A stretch of 31,735 bases of DNA from Treponema sp. (GTDB taxonomy: Bacteria > Spirochaetota > Spirochaetia > Treponematales > Treponemataceae). Position 1 is the first letter of the stretch. Every line of letters begins with the position of its first letter. The stretch is taken from contig JAKSLX010000024.1 of the NCBI GenBank assembly GCA_024400915.1, forward strand, positions 1 to 31,735, read 5' to 3'. The notes below the pieces were generated by a model. It saw nothing but the letters and a program-made list of their open reading frames with translations, did no database searches and was not told the origin of the DNA. The translations under genes were made by a program, and so were the position numbers. Shown piece by piece: positions 1-9,000 of the stretch.

Positions 1-31
1 GCAACTTTCGTTGCCTTCCGTCGTGCGACGG
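1..31. repeat. two small hairpins at the left edge
   Basis: GCAAC (1-5) pairs with GTTGC (10-14), and CCGTCG (18-23) pairs with CGACGG (26-31). They lie next to each other at the window edge and may be the end of a terminator or repeat belonging to a gene outside the window. The following stretch (32-149) is AT-rich and I see no gene in it. Confidence 0.3.
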
Positions 32-149
32 TGAAAGAGAATATATATCCGAATAAAAAAAGTGTCAAGAACAAATTCAAGTTTTTTGAAAAAATTTTCA
101 ATTTTTTTTGATTTTGGCTATATCCGTAGAAACTGTTGCTAAATGATAT

Positions 150-178
150 GTGGTGGTTGAGCATGTCGAAACCACCAC
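150..178. repeat. REP-like palindrome
   Basis: Perfect inverted repeat with 9-bp arms, GTGGTGGTT (150-158) and AACCACCAC (170-178), around an 11-nt spacer containing GAGCATGTCGA. From memory, motifs of the type TTTCGACA..CTCAACCAC occur as dispersed extragenic palindromes in many bacterial genomes. A related string, CCTGTCGAAATGACC, lies at 429-443 inside the decayed transposase. Only one clear copy of this palindrome is in the window, so its dispersed nature is inferred. Confidence 0.45.
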
Positions 179-356
179 AGGTTTTGTGGATGCTGCTTGA
201 TTTCGACTGGCGGCATCAAGGAAACTATGTTGCCATGTCCAATCGGCGCAGCAACACTATTTCCGGGCACAGCCTTGATTTTTCCATTGGTGTACTTCAC
301 AAACGGGTGATTTTCTCACAGCATAAAAGCTTGGCACTCGCAGGCTCTCAAAGAAC

Positions 357-437
357 AGTTCGTACTACGACGTAATATCCTTCAGCCCAGAAATGGCGAT
401 TCCCATACTTATATTTTTAGTTTGCGTGCCTGTCGAA
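357..437 (-). pseudogene. decayed IS200/IS605-family TnpA transposase fragment
   Basis: Reading the minus strand from 437 to 369 gives FDRHAN, a stop codon, then KYKYGNRHFWAEGYYV. This matches the conserved C-terminal region I recall for IS200-type Y1 (HUH) transposases, typically DRHANLKYKYGNRxFW..GYYV. The Leu expected between N and K is a TAA stop here, the frame upstream is shifted (the next part reads in another frame), and downstream the match is lost within a few codons. No start codon, catalytic Tyr helix or HUH motif survives. It is a dead fragment of a single-strand transposase. The rest of 180-528 holds no gene I can recognise. Confidence 0.7.
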
Positions 438-528
438 ATGACCATTACACTAAAACCCACAGCAGGCGCGTATGAACGAAGCAAATCGATCGCCCACCGT
501 AGCCTGGCAGGATGTGGGTCGTAGCCTT

Positions 529-1413
529 CTATTTCGAGAGGGTTACTTTTCCTGATGCAACAGAACTTGAAAGCTGAAGGCCTGTTGCAATGACTGAAAT
601 GGTGTCGGCATCACTTGTGTTCTTTGCGGTAAGGATCAACTTGCCGTTGCTTCTGCTTACAGTAAATTCAGCATTCTTGCCGTTGAATGTAAGTGTAACT
701 GTGCTGCCCGACTGGCTGAATGTTCCTTCCTTCCTCTGCGAGCCGTTGTATACCTTTTCCCATGTACCGTTGCTGTTGAAGGTGAGGGTTACGCCCGACT
801 GCTCTGCGACACTGTAAAGGCCTGAAAGGGTGAGGTCTTCGCTTCCAGGATTTCCAGGTCCCTGAGGGTCTGAACTTCCAGATGAACCGGATGTGCGTGA
901 AAGTGTTGTTGAGACTGCATCAGTTCCAAATGAATTAATGGTTCCAATTGAGGAATAATGCCTTACAGAAATCTTTTCATTACCACTTTTTGTGATTTCA
1001 CTATATTCTCTTACACTTGCACTTCTTTTTTCATAGAGGCGGTTGTTCATCCTATCGTAAACGAATCTTCCAGATGTCCAAAGGTTTCCATAAGTTTGAT
1101 CATAAATTTCATATCTTACTACAACGGCGAGTGGAAGATTAAGGTTGTCAGGAAGTGATTCATTTTCATTGTAACTCAATATCAATTTATATTCGTCGAT
1201 TGGGTTACTTCCATTCATTCTTGTATAGTACCAGGTTCCTGAAATGTCTATGTATGTCGAAGGAAGCTGCGGTGCAGGATTCTGGGGATCCGGATTAGGA
1301 TTTCCTGGAAGGGAAGGAGTGTCGTCTCCTCCAGAGGAACCACTGGAACCATCTGAACATCCGGCAAAAAAGAGGCCTGCCGCCAGGAACATAAACAATA
1401 ATTTCTTTTTCAT
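529..1413 (-). CDS. secreted lipoprotein with two lipocalin-like/beta modules, function unknown
   Basis: 294 aa. A hydrophobic signal segment ends in FFAGC, a lipobox with the modified Cys at residue 19, so the protein should be lipid-anchored. A Ser/Gly/Asp then Pro/Asn-rich linker (about residues 20-52) follows, then a first beta-rich region beginning SGTWYY, a second Ser/Gly/Pro linker, and a C-terminal region with the pattern SGLYS...LTFNSNGTWEK...GTFSQSGSTVTLTF. That pattern is typical of small lipocalin-like 'fit-to-threshold' domains in Treponema lipoproteins. The start is supported by AAGGAG on the minus strand (1420-1425), 7 nt from the ATG. I do not recognise a specific function; a surface or periplasmic ligand-binding role is a guess. 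Confidence 0.8.
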   Translation of the reverse strand: MKKKLLFMFLAAGLFFAGCSDGSSGSSGGDDTPSLPGNPNPDPQNPAPQLPSTYIDISGTWYYTRMNGSNPIDEYKLILSYNENESLPDNLNLPLAVVVRYEIYDQTYGNLWTSGRFVYDRMNNRLYEKRSASVREYSEITKSGNEKISVRHYSSIGTINSFGTDAVSTTLSRTSGSSGSSDPQGPGNPGSEDLTLSGLYSVAEQSGVTLTFNSNGTWEKVYNGSQRKEGTFSQSGSTVTLTFNGKNAEFTVSRSNGKLILTAKNTSDADTISVIATGLQLSSSVASGKVTLSK

Positions 1414-1676
1414 TTTTTTCTCCTTGGAAAAATAAAAAAGGCACTTTCAGAAATCACCGCATTTGATTTTCCGGAATCAGACTCCAAACAGAGTGTTCCC
1501 AAAACAATCAATAGCAGCAGTTTCTAAAAATGCCTTATTATTTTTTTGTTGTTCTATTGTTAACGAGAGATTATTCGAACATGAGCAAATGAGCCTATTG
1601 AACGAAAACCTTTTGTCAACATACCAGCATTATAGCACAAAAATATTTTGGGTAAAACAAAAAACAAAATTTTCCT

Positions 1677-1785
1677 ACCGCAGCCTAGCCCCGATTGGAG
1701 GGGCGCCGGAGGCGTTGCCGCCGGTAGCGGCAATGAGCGCCAGCGGAACCCAGGAAAGCGGGTTAGCAAGGGCTGTGCGCTCCTT
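1677..1785 (+). ncRNA. GC-rich structured RNA, candidate flavo-1-like motif
   Basis: A GC-rich island within an otherwise AT-rich 370-nt gap. Nested pairings are visible: CAGCC (1681-1685) with GGCTG (1771-1775), TAGCCC (1686-1691) with GGGTTA (1760-1765, one G-U), GGCGC with GCGCC around the centre, and a strong apical hairpin TTGCCGC (1715-1721)/GCGGCAA (1727-1733). The TAGCCCCGATTGGAG start and the AGCGGGTTAGC end resemble what I remember of the flavo-1 RNA, a motif described mainly in Bacteroidetes with some spirochaete members. The identity rests on memory and the strand on that resemblance. It could instead be a dispersed repeat without transcription. The remainder of 1414-1676 is AT-rich with no gene seen. 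Confidence 0.5.
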
Positions 1786-2359
1786 ATGAAGAACAGGCTT
1801 TCAAGAGTTCTTTGTTTTCTTCGTAAACCAACTTTAAGAAGTCAAATGCATTCCGGAGTGATTTCTTTAGGTCACTGTCATCTGTGTTTTTCACGGCTTC
1901 TTCCAGGTAGCTTTTTGCAATTTTCATATTTGTTTCAATCGTGGTTTCTTTGTACTGATGCAGATTGTTATAGATTTCGACAAAGTGGGAAAAGATTATG
2001 TATGTAAGATTCAAAAACTCTTTTGTGTTTGACTGCAGGCTTTGGTTTGACAGTAGCCTTGCAAAATCCAGAGCCACAGATTTGCTGTAACGGTTCAGCT
2101 CGATAATCAGCAGCTGACGGTTTTGAATGAAATCAGTATGAAAGATTGTTTTGGGAGAAAAAGCAATCGTCCTGACTTTGGTGAAAAGGTTTGTAAAAAT
2201 TACCGGATTGAATTTTCTTTCTTCTGGAATGCTGCTGTTTTCATATTTGTCATTGTACTCCCGAACTAAACTCATAAAAGTACGGTCGGAATTTTGTGGT
2301 TCCAGTGCAAATTTACGCGCACTTTCAATAAACCAGTTTTCGATTTCCATTTTGTTCAT
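1784..2359 (-). CDS. hypothetical helical protein
   Basis: 191 aa from the start chosen at MNKMEIENWF. The open frame extends further upstream into the dapL terminator, which makes the longer start unlikely. The SD is poor, and the ATG three codons later (2350) is an alternative. The sequence is soluble and predicted largely alpha-helical, rich in Asn, Glu, Lys and Phe, with no signal peptide, membrane segment or motif I recognise. It lies downstream of dapL but behind a strong intrinsic terminator, so it probably has its own promoter. Function unknown. Confidence 0.65.
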   Translation of the reverse strand: MNKMEIENWFIESARKFALEPQNSDRTFMSLVREYNDKYENSSIPEERKFNPVIFTNLFTKVRTIAFSPKTIFHTDFIQNRQLLIIELNRYSKSVALDFARLLSNQSLQSNTKEFLNLTYIIFSHFVEIYNNLHQYKETTIETNMKIAKSYLEEAVKNTDDSDLKKSLRNAFDFLKLVYEENKELLKACSS

Positions 2360-2386
2360 GATTTCTAATTGCAGATGTTGCCGGAG

Positions 2387-2428
2387 ATGTTTTACAAAAA
2401 AAAGTCCCGCAGAATAACTACGGGACTT
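2387..2428 (-). terminator. intrinsic terminator of dapL
   Basis: On the minus strand, AAGTCCCG (plus 2421-2428) pairs perfectly with CGGGACTT (plus 2402-2409) around an 11-nt loop, followed by a run of eight T (plus A run 2396-2403). It sits 9 nt after the dapL stop codon. Confidence 0.9.
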
Positions 2429-2436
2429 GGATAAAA

Positions 2437-3669
2437 CTAGAATTTTAACGTCTTGAGGCGGTTGCATGCTTCAATGACATTTTCTCTGTGTCCGAATGAA
2501 GAGAAGCGGATGAAGCTTTCGCCGCTTGGACCGAATCCTGCACCTGGAGTACAAACTACATGGCACTGATCGAGGATTGCATCGAATACATCCCAACTCT
2601 TTTTTCCGTTGAACTTTGCCCAAACATAAGGAGCGTTGCCTGTGAAGTAGATTTCTACATTTGCGGACTTGAAGTTGTCTCCTTCAAGTGCTTCCTTGAT
2701 GAGGCGTCCGTTTTCAAGGTAATAGTTGATTGTTTCTTCCATTTCCTTGAGACCGATTTCATCGAGGGCAGCATAACCGCCAGCCTGAGCGATGTTTGAA
2801 GCACCGTTGAACTGTGTGTTGATTTCGCGTTCCCATGCTGTGTGAACTGCGCTTCCGTCTTCGAATTTGAGCTTTTCTGGAACTACACACCAGCCAAGGC
2901 GAACACCTGTGAATCCTGCAGGCTTTGAGAATGACTGCATTTCAATTGCAACTTCGTCTGCTCCAGGAATTTCATAGATTGTCTTTGGAATGCTTGCGTC
3001 GCGGATGAATGCGGAATATGCACCGTCATAGAGAACGAAGCAGTCGTTTGCTTTTGCAAAGGCTACAAGATCTTCAAGGTTCTTTCTTGTTGCACATGCA
3101 CCAGTCGGATTGTTTGGAGAACAGATATAGATGAGGCTGTTCTTCTTTACAACTGAAAGGTCTGGGAAGAATCCGTTTTCTGGAAGACATGGCATGTATG
3201 TGATGTCCTTGAATCCAGTTTCTGTTACAGGTTCCTTTCCGCCAGCTCCCGCCATAACTGTTCCGTCTACATATACTGGGTATGATGGATCCTGAACTGC
3301 AACATTTACGCCACTACCGAACATTGTCTGAATGCGGCCAAGGTCACACTTTGCTCCATCTGAAACATAAACTTCAGAAGCCTTGATTTTTCCGCCGTAC
3401 ATTACCTGAGCGATGCGCTCACGGAGCTTTGGCATACCGGCGCTGTCATCCTGATAACCTTCATAGCCTTCCACAGTTCCCATTGCTGTAATGAAGTTCT
3501 TCATTTCTTCTACAATATGAGGTGTCAATGGTTCTGTTGTGTTGCCGATTCCAAGGCTGATGATTTTTGCATCCGGATGTGCTGCCTGGTATTCACGGCG
3601 TCTCTTTGCAATTTCTGGGAAAAGGTAGCCCTTTGCAAGGTTTGTATAGTTTGAATTTCTCTTGATCAT
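2437..3669 (-). CDS. dapL: LL-diaminopimelate aminotransferase
   Basis: 410 aa, the usual length. A PLP-dependent fold-type I aminotransferase that converts tetrahydrodipicolinate directly to LL-diaminopimelate using glutamate, in the cytoplasmic lysine/peptidoglycan precursor pathway. The N-terminus (NLAKGYLFPEIAKRR) is diagnostic of DapL rather than general aspartate aminotransferases. SPNNPTG at 184-190 holds the PLP-contacting Asn, and SFSKPAGFTGVRLGW holds the Schiff-base lysine K249 and the phosphate-binding Arg. AGGAG lies 7 nt before the ATG (plus 3676-3681 reads ACTCCT). It is divergent from the secreted protein at 3801 and followed by a strong terminator, so it is probably monocistronic. 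The family is known from plants, chlamydiae and some anaerobes and spirochaetes. Confidence 0.95.
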   Translation of the reverse strand: MIKRNSNYTNLAKGYLFPEIAKRRREYQAAHPDAKIISLGIGNTTEPLTPHIVEEMKNFITAMGTVEGYEGYQDDSAGMPKLRERIAQVMYGGKIKASEVYVSDGAKCDLGRIQTMFGSGVNVAVQDPSYPVYVDGTVMAGAGGKEPVTETGFKDITYMPCLPENGFFPDLSVVKKNSLIYICSPNNPTGACATRKNLEDLVAFAKANDCFVLYDGAYSAFIRDASIPKTIYEIPGADEVAIEMQSFSKPAGFTGVRLGWCVVPEKLKFEDGSAVHTAWEREINTQFNGASNIAQAGGYAALDEIGLKEMEETINYYLENGRLIKEALEGDNFKSANVEIYFTGNAPYVWAKFNGKKSWDVFDAILDQCHVVCTPGAGFGPSGESFIRFSSFGHRENVIEACNRLKTLKF

Positions 3670-3690
3670 AAAAACACTCCTGTAAATTGA

Positions 3691-3778
3691 GTTAGCAACA
3701 ATTTACCAAATTTCCGTAAAGTTAGCAAATAAAAAACACTAAATTAAAGTTTGAAAATACCGAAAATATAAACGGTAT
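3691..3778. promoter_or_regulatory. divergent promoter region of dapL and the DUF2259-type gene
   Basis: The 131-nt divergent gap contains a direct repeat GTTAGCAA at 3691-3698 and 3721-3728 (30 nt apart) and a 6-bp inverted repeat ATACCG (3757-3762)/CGGTAT (3773-3778). A possible -35 TTGAAA is at 3751-3756 for the plus-strand gene, but its -10 is not clear. Either repeat could be a protein-binding site; this is inference. Confidence 0.3.
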
Positions 3779-3800
3779 CTTTATCGGGAGGATATTTTTT

Positions 3801-4505
3801 ATGAAAAAGATTTTTACTATTGCAGCTGCTGTGATTCTTTCTGCCGCAAGTGCTTTTGCAGGAGATGCAGCCTCTTTTGTTGATATTGGTTTTTCAGCAG
3901 ACGGAAGAACTTACATCTTTGGAACATACGGCAAGACAGACAAGAACTACGAGCCTTGGGCTGAAATCTATACAGTTGATGTCGCAGCAAACGAATTCGT
4001 AAAGGGTGAAGTTTTCAAATCAAAGAAAGGTGATGTAAGTGCAAATGCCAGCGGAAAGGATGCATTTGAAAAGCTCAAGTCTTCTACTGAATGGAAGATC
4101 GGTAAATACAATGCAAAGCCTGCTGATGCAAACACACTTCTCTACATCAGGGACACTGAAGCAAAGGGTGATACAGAAGAAATCGTTTTCAAGGATTTTG
4201 AAAATTCTACAGACGACCATTCCATCTTCTACAATGTAAAGCTTGTTCCTACATATGAAGGCAGCGGAAAAAACGTTAAGTCAAAATTCTACATCAATGT
4301 TGTGCGCAAGGATGAAAACGGAGATGTCCTTTCTACAGTAAAGGTTGGAACTCCAGATTTCAAGCGCAAGGGTATCAGCAGCTACAAGATCGATAAGATT
4401 TTTACTGATGCTTCGGGAAAGAGCCTTGTGTTCATCGTTCAGAAGAAGCTTGAGGACAACACGGGAACTTCAATCAGATATATGGTAGAAACATACCGCT
4501 TCTAA
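3801..4505 (+). CDS. secreted DUF2259-type protein
   Basis: 234 aa. A clear Sec signal peptide (MKKIFTIAAAVILSAASAFA, cleavage after AFA) precedes a mature part starting GDAASFVDIGFSADGRTYIFG. The FVDIGFSxDGRTYxFGxYG opening matches the DUF2259 family of predicted secreted proteins as I remember it, found mostly in treponemes. The biochemical role is not known. GGGAGGA at 3786-3792 is a good SD 8 nt before the ATG. The protein is Lys-rich and lacks cysteines and TM segments in the mature part, so it should be periplasmic. It is divergent from dapL. Confidence 0.75.
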   Translation: MKKIFTIAAAVILSAASAFAGDAASFVDIGFSADGRTYIFGTYGKTDKNYEPWAEIYTVDVAANEFVKGEVFKSKKGDVSANASGKDAFEKLKSSTEWKIGKYNAKPADANTLLYIRDTEAKGDTEEIVFKDFENSTDDHSIFYNVKLVPTYEGSGKNVKSKFYINVVRKDENGDVLSTVKVGTPDFKRKGISSYKIDKIFTDASGKSLVFIVQKKLEDNTGTSIRYMVETYRF

Positions 4506-4520
4506 TTCATTAATTTTCAG

Positions 4521-4547
4521 GCTGAACTTGACTAGTGCAGGTTCAGC
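4521..4547 (+). terminator. hairpin after the DUF2259-type gene
   Basis: GCTGAAC (4521-4527) and GTTCAGC (4541-4547) form a perfect 7-bp stem with a 13-nt loop, 16 nt after the stop codon. There is no U-tract behind it, so it may be an attenuating or mRNA-stabilising hairpin rather than a strong terminator. Confidence 0.45.
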
Positions 4548-4554
4548 ATCACCG

Positions 4555-4583
4555 TTGCGGCGGCTCGCCTTTTGTTGTATTCT
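4555..4583 (+). promoter_or_regulatory. promoter of the membrane protein gene, leaderless spacing
   Basis: TTGCGG (4555-4560), a 17-nt spacer, then TATTCT (4578-4583). The ATG at 4591 begins 7 nt after the -10 and is preceded by a pure T run with no SD, so transcription would start at or next to the start codon. Confidence 0.45.
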
Positions 4584-4590
4584 TTTTTTT

Positions 4591-5415
4591 ATGACTATCA
4601 AAACCCGCAACAGAATTTATCTTTTCCTTTCACTGGCAGGTGCTTTTTCCCTGTTTGCATACACTGCCCTTTTTATCTATGCGGCCTTCAACAATCTTCT
4701 TGAATCTCCGGAAAACCCTCTGAGGGCTGAAACTTTTTTCAGCTTTAACTTTCAGGCATCCCTTGCTTCCATCCTGTTCCTTGGGGCATCCTCTCCTGCC
4801 ATTGCATTTTTCATCCTGCGTGGTTTTGAAAAAACATCTTCCCTTGAAATCCTGTTTTTCATTGGAGTAATCATAAGCGGCATTGCAGAAGAAACCAGGC
4901 TTCTTATTCCTGTCCTCAATCTGTGGAACAGTTCCTCTAAACTGCTTATTTTTCTTGGAAGAATCGGAGTTATTGCAAGGGTACTTACACCTTTAAGCCT
5001 TCTTTTTTCTTCACTTTTTTCCAGCAGCGATCAGCTTGAAAATGCAGAAAGAAATATTTTCTTCCTCTTTGCAATTTCCTGTGCATTCGGATTTTTCTAT
5101 CCCATCAACTCCAACGAAATTACATCAAACTGCACGGTACTTTACGGAATGAAAACTCTTTTTGGAGTCATCAGGATTCTCATACTTGTCACAACAGTAA
5201 TCACGACTTTCATCAATTCAAACATGAGCGGAAATTTCAGGGAAGATATTCACGGCTATGGCAAATGTCTTGGAATGATTCTTTTTTCTGCAGGAGACAT
5301 TGTTCTTTTGTTGTGTGATTCCGTACCTGTGTTGACTATTGGGATAATTCTTTATTCAACAGGATGCACCCTTTATCTTAAAGAGATGCATTACATGGCA
5401 AACAACTGGAGCTGA
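4591..5415 (+). CDS. multi-spanning membrane protein, function unknown
   Basis: 274 aa from MTIKTRNR. An upstream in-frame ATG at 4528 overlaps the hairpin and has no SD, so it was rejected. About eight hydrophobic segments are visible (for example residues 9-30, 50-72, 78-98 and the last two pairs near the C-terminus), with short polar loops and no recognised catalytic motif. There is no SD; a -10-like hexamer 7 nt upstream suggests a leaderless message. The last 25 nt overlap the 3' end of the convergent kinase-like gene. I do not recognise the family. Confidence 0.7.
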   Translation: MTIKTRNRIYLFLSLAGAFSLFAYTALFIYAAFNNLLESPENPLRAETFFSFNFQASLASILFLGASSPAIAFFILRGFEKTSSLEILFFIGVIISGIAEETRLLIPVLNLWNSSSKLLIFLGRIGVIARVLTPLSLLFSSLFSSSDQLENAERNIFFLFAISCAFGFFYPINSNEITSNCTVLYGMKTLFGVIRILILVTTVITTFINSNMSGNFREDIHGYGKCLGMILFSAGDIVLLLCDSVPVLTIGIILYSTGCTLYLKEMHYMANNWS

Positions 5416-6002
5416 GCAAGCCCGCCGAGAACTACAGGAATAACTATATTATCCAGATCTTTTAATGGAAGGACTTCTATGAGCATTCCTGCAGAAGCAA
5501 TCAAGAGGGAAATATAGGATATATTGATGCCGTAACGCATTTCCGTAGAGAAGTACAGGGCAAGATATGTTGATATGAAGATTGCGGCAAAACAGGTAAG
5601 GCTTCCTGCAACCGTTTTTCCATCCGTAAGAGGAATCTTTACCTTTCCGAATAATTTCCCCGACAGACTCGCAAGGCCATCTCCAAAGGCAAGGGCATAG
5701 ATTCCGATTGCTGCAGGAACAGGATACCACAGAAAAGTGGCTGCAAGAATTCCCAATACCAAAGTTACAGGACCAAGTACAAATCTGTTTTCATCGCGTT
5801 TTCTTGCTGCTGTCCTTGTAATCATGGAAACCAGGAAAACTTCCTTGCCGGACATTCTGAGGAACTCTGCGGCACAATAAAAGGCAAGTATGAAAATGAG
5901 GAACACCACTACCTGAAGACGAGCTTTTGTCATCATGAAAGGCAGCAGTGCACTGCAGAGGTGTATTGATTTCCTGAAGATTTCTTTGGCGATATTATTC
6001 AA
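5391..6002 (-). CDS. diacylglycerol/polyprenol (dolichol/phytol-type) kinase family membrane protein
   Basis: 203 aa from a TTG start whose reading frame overlaps the stop codon of the upstream TPR gene (TTGAATAA). GAGGAAGG lies just before this TTG, which is why I prefer it to the ATG far upstream inside the TPR gene. Six or so membrane segments are visible, with the family signature ALAFGDGLASLSGKLFGK followed by KIPLTDGKTVAGSL, as in SEC59/VTE5-like CTP-dependent lipid kinases and CdsA-related enzymes. It likely phosphorylates a membrane lipid alcohol; the substrate cannot be told from sequence. Translational coupling to the TPR protein suggests co-expression, though a functional link is unproven. 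The 3' end overlaps the convergent gene by 25 nt. Confidence 0.8.
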   Translation of the reverse strand: MNNIAKEIFRKSIHLCSALLPFMMTKARLQVVVFLIFILAFYCAAEFLRMSGKEVFLVSMITRTAARKRDENRFVLGPVTLVLGILAATFLWYPVPAAIGIYALAFGDGLASLSGKLFGKVKIPLTDGKTVAGSLTCFAAIFISTYLALYFSTEMRYGINISYISLLIASAGMLIEVLPLKDLDNIVIPVVLGGLAQLQLFAM

Positions 6003-9000
6003 GGCCTTCCTCACCGAAAAGCATGCGAGGAATTTCCGTATAAATCTCAGGGTTGTAGTCAGGCATTGGGTGCGTAATGTAGCGCACATTCTGCTCAGCA
6101 AGGTTTGAACCTTCAAGTCGAATCATTGTTGTCTGATTTCTTGTAAGGGCATCCCATGCACGGAGACTTTCCTGAAGATTTACAATTGCCTTTGCATTAA
6201 GGGAACTATCGCCTGTATTTGAAGCAATTCTTGAAAGCGTTACACCAAGGTTGTTGCTTGCCTTCATGTACGTATCAACAATGTCACCCTGATCATCGCG
6301 AACCTGAGGGAAAAGAATTCCATATTTCTGGCGTTCTCCTTCAAGAATGGAAATAAGGCGTTCATAGTATCCACGTGCAACATAGTTGTCACTGCTGAGG
6401 GACAAGGTGTTTGCAAGGGCAAGAAGAAGGTGTATGTCGTTTCCGCTTGTGTCATGGCTCTTGATGAACGATCCGAGGGCCGCTGGATAATTCTGGTTCT
6501 GGTACTGGATGTAACCGATTCTGTAGCGAACAGACGATGTATCATACTTGTTGTTTACGGCACTTTCGTAATGCATGAGGGCAGCATCATTGTCTGCCGC
6601 AATGAAGTAATCCAGGTCTGCAAGGTCTGCATAGAGCTTTCCTACATTTTCATCACTTTCAAACCTACTTGAGGCATTTTCACGTTCAAAGATGTCGATT
6701 CCACGACCATAGAGAGTTTCTGCAGTAAGGTATTCCCTTTCATTGCGCATTTCTTCTCCAAGGAGGCGGTATGAGTTGATGTACTTGTAAGTGTCGCGCT
6801 TATTGCGTCTAGTCTGTGCTTCAAAGGAATCAATAGAAGCCTGAAGCAATCTTGCGGCGCTCTTTCCGCTCTTTGTTTCAACAAAGTAACGTCCCATATT
6901 ATAGAGAGCAACGGCATCTTCTGGTGCAGATTTGAGTGCACGTTCAAGAAGCTTGCGTACATCTTCAATCTGAGAACGAAGGTTTTCTTCCGACGGACGT
7001 AGTTTTCCGAACCTCTTGTCCAGCATGTAACCTGAAAGTTCAATTTCATCCGAACTCTGGAGGCCCTTCTTCTGGTTCATGAACATTTCTTTGTAAGCAA
7101 GAACCTGACGCAGGTTGTCTGTCCTGATGAAGTACCTCATCTGACGTGAAAGATAAAGATTGTTTGATCCGTAGAGTTCTACAAGAAGATCATAGTTCTG
7201 TTTTGCAAGAGGATATTTATCTGTATTGCTGTCGGTTGCCCAATCGAGATAAAGGTCACCTAGTGCAAGAATTGCATCTGCATCGTTGATATGATAGTCA
7301 AGGACTTCCCTCTTGAGGATTCTTTCACTTTCCTCGTAATTGTAGAGGTCCTCGGATTCCATTCTTGCCCAATCAAGTCCGGCTTTCTTTTCATGGTCAT
7401 AGCGCTTGAGAATCGTCTTGTACATCATGCGGCTGCGGTCATACTGCCTGTGATCACGGTAACCTTCTGCATAAGTATAGAACCATTTTTTTACAGGCTT
7501 GAAAGTAAGTGCCTGATTGAACCTTTCCTCCGACTGAGGATACTGGCTGTCCTGAAGCAAAGCATAACCCTGTTTGTAAAGGTTTGATGCACGGATAGGT
7601 TTATAGATGAATGTATTTGTAAGTGTAAAGATGCAGAATACAAGTACGGCAGCTACTGCTGTCATGATTGCACCAGGAATTATCTTGTTCTTGAGCTGAT
7701 ACTCGATGGACTTTTTGTATGCTTCATATTCTTCTGCTGAACGGCGTTCAAAGTCACGAGGAACATCAAGGGAAATGTCAAGGAGCTTCTCAAGTTCAGT
7801 TGCTACCTGGCGTGCAGGAGCTTTTCTGAGAACTTTTTCGAGGACTGCAAAAATTGCATCGTCTGTAAATTCATTCTTTACAACAAAGTCTTCAAGGGCA
7901 ATGCGCACATTAAGAGGATATGTTGCAAGGTTTTTAAGGAAGCGCTTGTATTCAGCATCAGTGAATGTATTCTTTGGCTTGTCCTTTTCATCTACTTCTG
8001 CAGCACCAGAAAAATCAGGAGTTGCAACCTGAGGCTTTTTGTCAAAATTTGCAGTAACTGTATCAGAGAATCCAGGAATGCTGAATTCATCATCACCTTC
8101 ACCACCGTCAATTGAACCAAGTGCAAAGTCAGAATTTTCTTCACCGCTGAAATCAAGACCATTTATGTCGCTTGTATCAAAAGTTTCATTTGTATCGAAG
8201 CTGTCTTCTGGAACTGTTTCTTCCGGTGAAAGAGAGTCTACTGGAGCCGGTGTTGCATCGAAAGAATCCAACGAAGGAATTTCCATTGAATCCGTTCCAA
8301 AATCCATTGCAGAATTTGAAGAATCATCTGAGCCAAAGTCAGGAAGGTCATCAAGACCGTCAGTTGAGAATTCATCTGTACTCAGGTTTTCTGTTGCAGG
8401 TGCAGCATCAATATCATCAGTACTGAAGTCTTCAGTGCCAAAATCATCTGAAGGAGAATCCGTAAGAGTATCCGCATCCGGAAGGTTGAAATCATTCAGA
8501 TCGCCAAGAGAATCTACATCGAATGATTCAGCAGAAGTTTCTGTTGCGGCAGGTTCCTCTGCAGGTTCCGGTTCTTCTTCCTGAGGTATGTTTGCAAGGT
8601 CAGGAATTTCATTGAACTCAGTAGGAATGTCGTCATTGAGGCTAAGGCTTTCTGATGTCCTGAAGTCATCATTAGGATCTTCAAAGTCAGCATCAAAGGA
8701 ACCGTTTTCTTCTGCAGCCGGAGCATCTTCCATTGAAATTTCTTCAACTGGAGGAAGGTCAATGGCTTCTTCCAACGGTTCTGTTTCTGCAGTAATCGCA
8801 TCCATTGCCACAGCATCTTCTGCAGGATCTGCATCAAGAGAAAAATTGAAATCGCCGGCATCAAAGGAATCTCCCTCTGAAACCTCATCATCTGTCGTAA
8901 AGGATTCTTCAGTAGAAGTTTCCTCAGGTTCTGCAGGAAGTTCAAAATTAAAGGCATCTTCTGTCGATGGAATTTCTTCCGTCGCCTCTTCAAGAGAAGG

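Noticed and set aside
143..330. Minus-strand open stretch reading FVKYTNGKIKAVPGNSV
   Set aside because: Protein-like but preceded at once by a stop and without a start; may be a remnant of another gene, not supportable.
136..375. 79-codon plus-strand open frame
   Set aside because: Lies across the REP-like palindrome and opposite the transposase remnant; no SD, no recognisable protein.
372..530. Minus-strand open frame reading PARLRWAIDLLRSYAPAV...
   Set aside because: It has no start, overlaps the lipoprotein stop and runs through the transposase fragment in another frame; I could not link it to a family.
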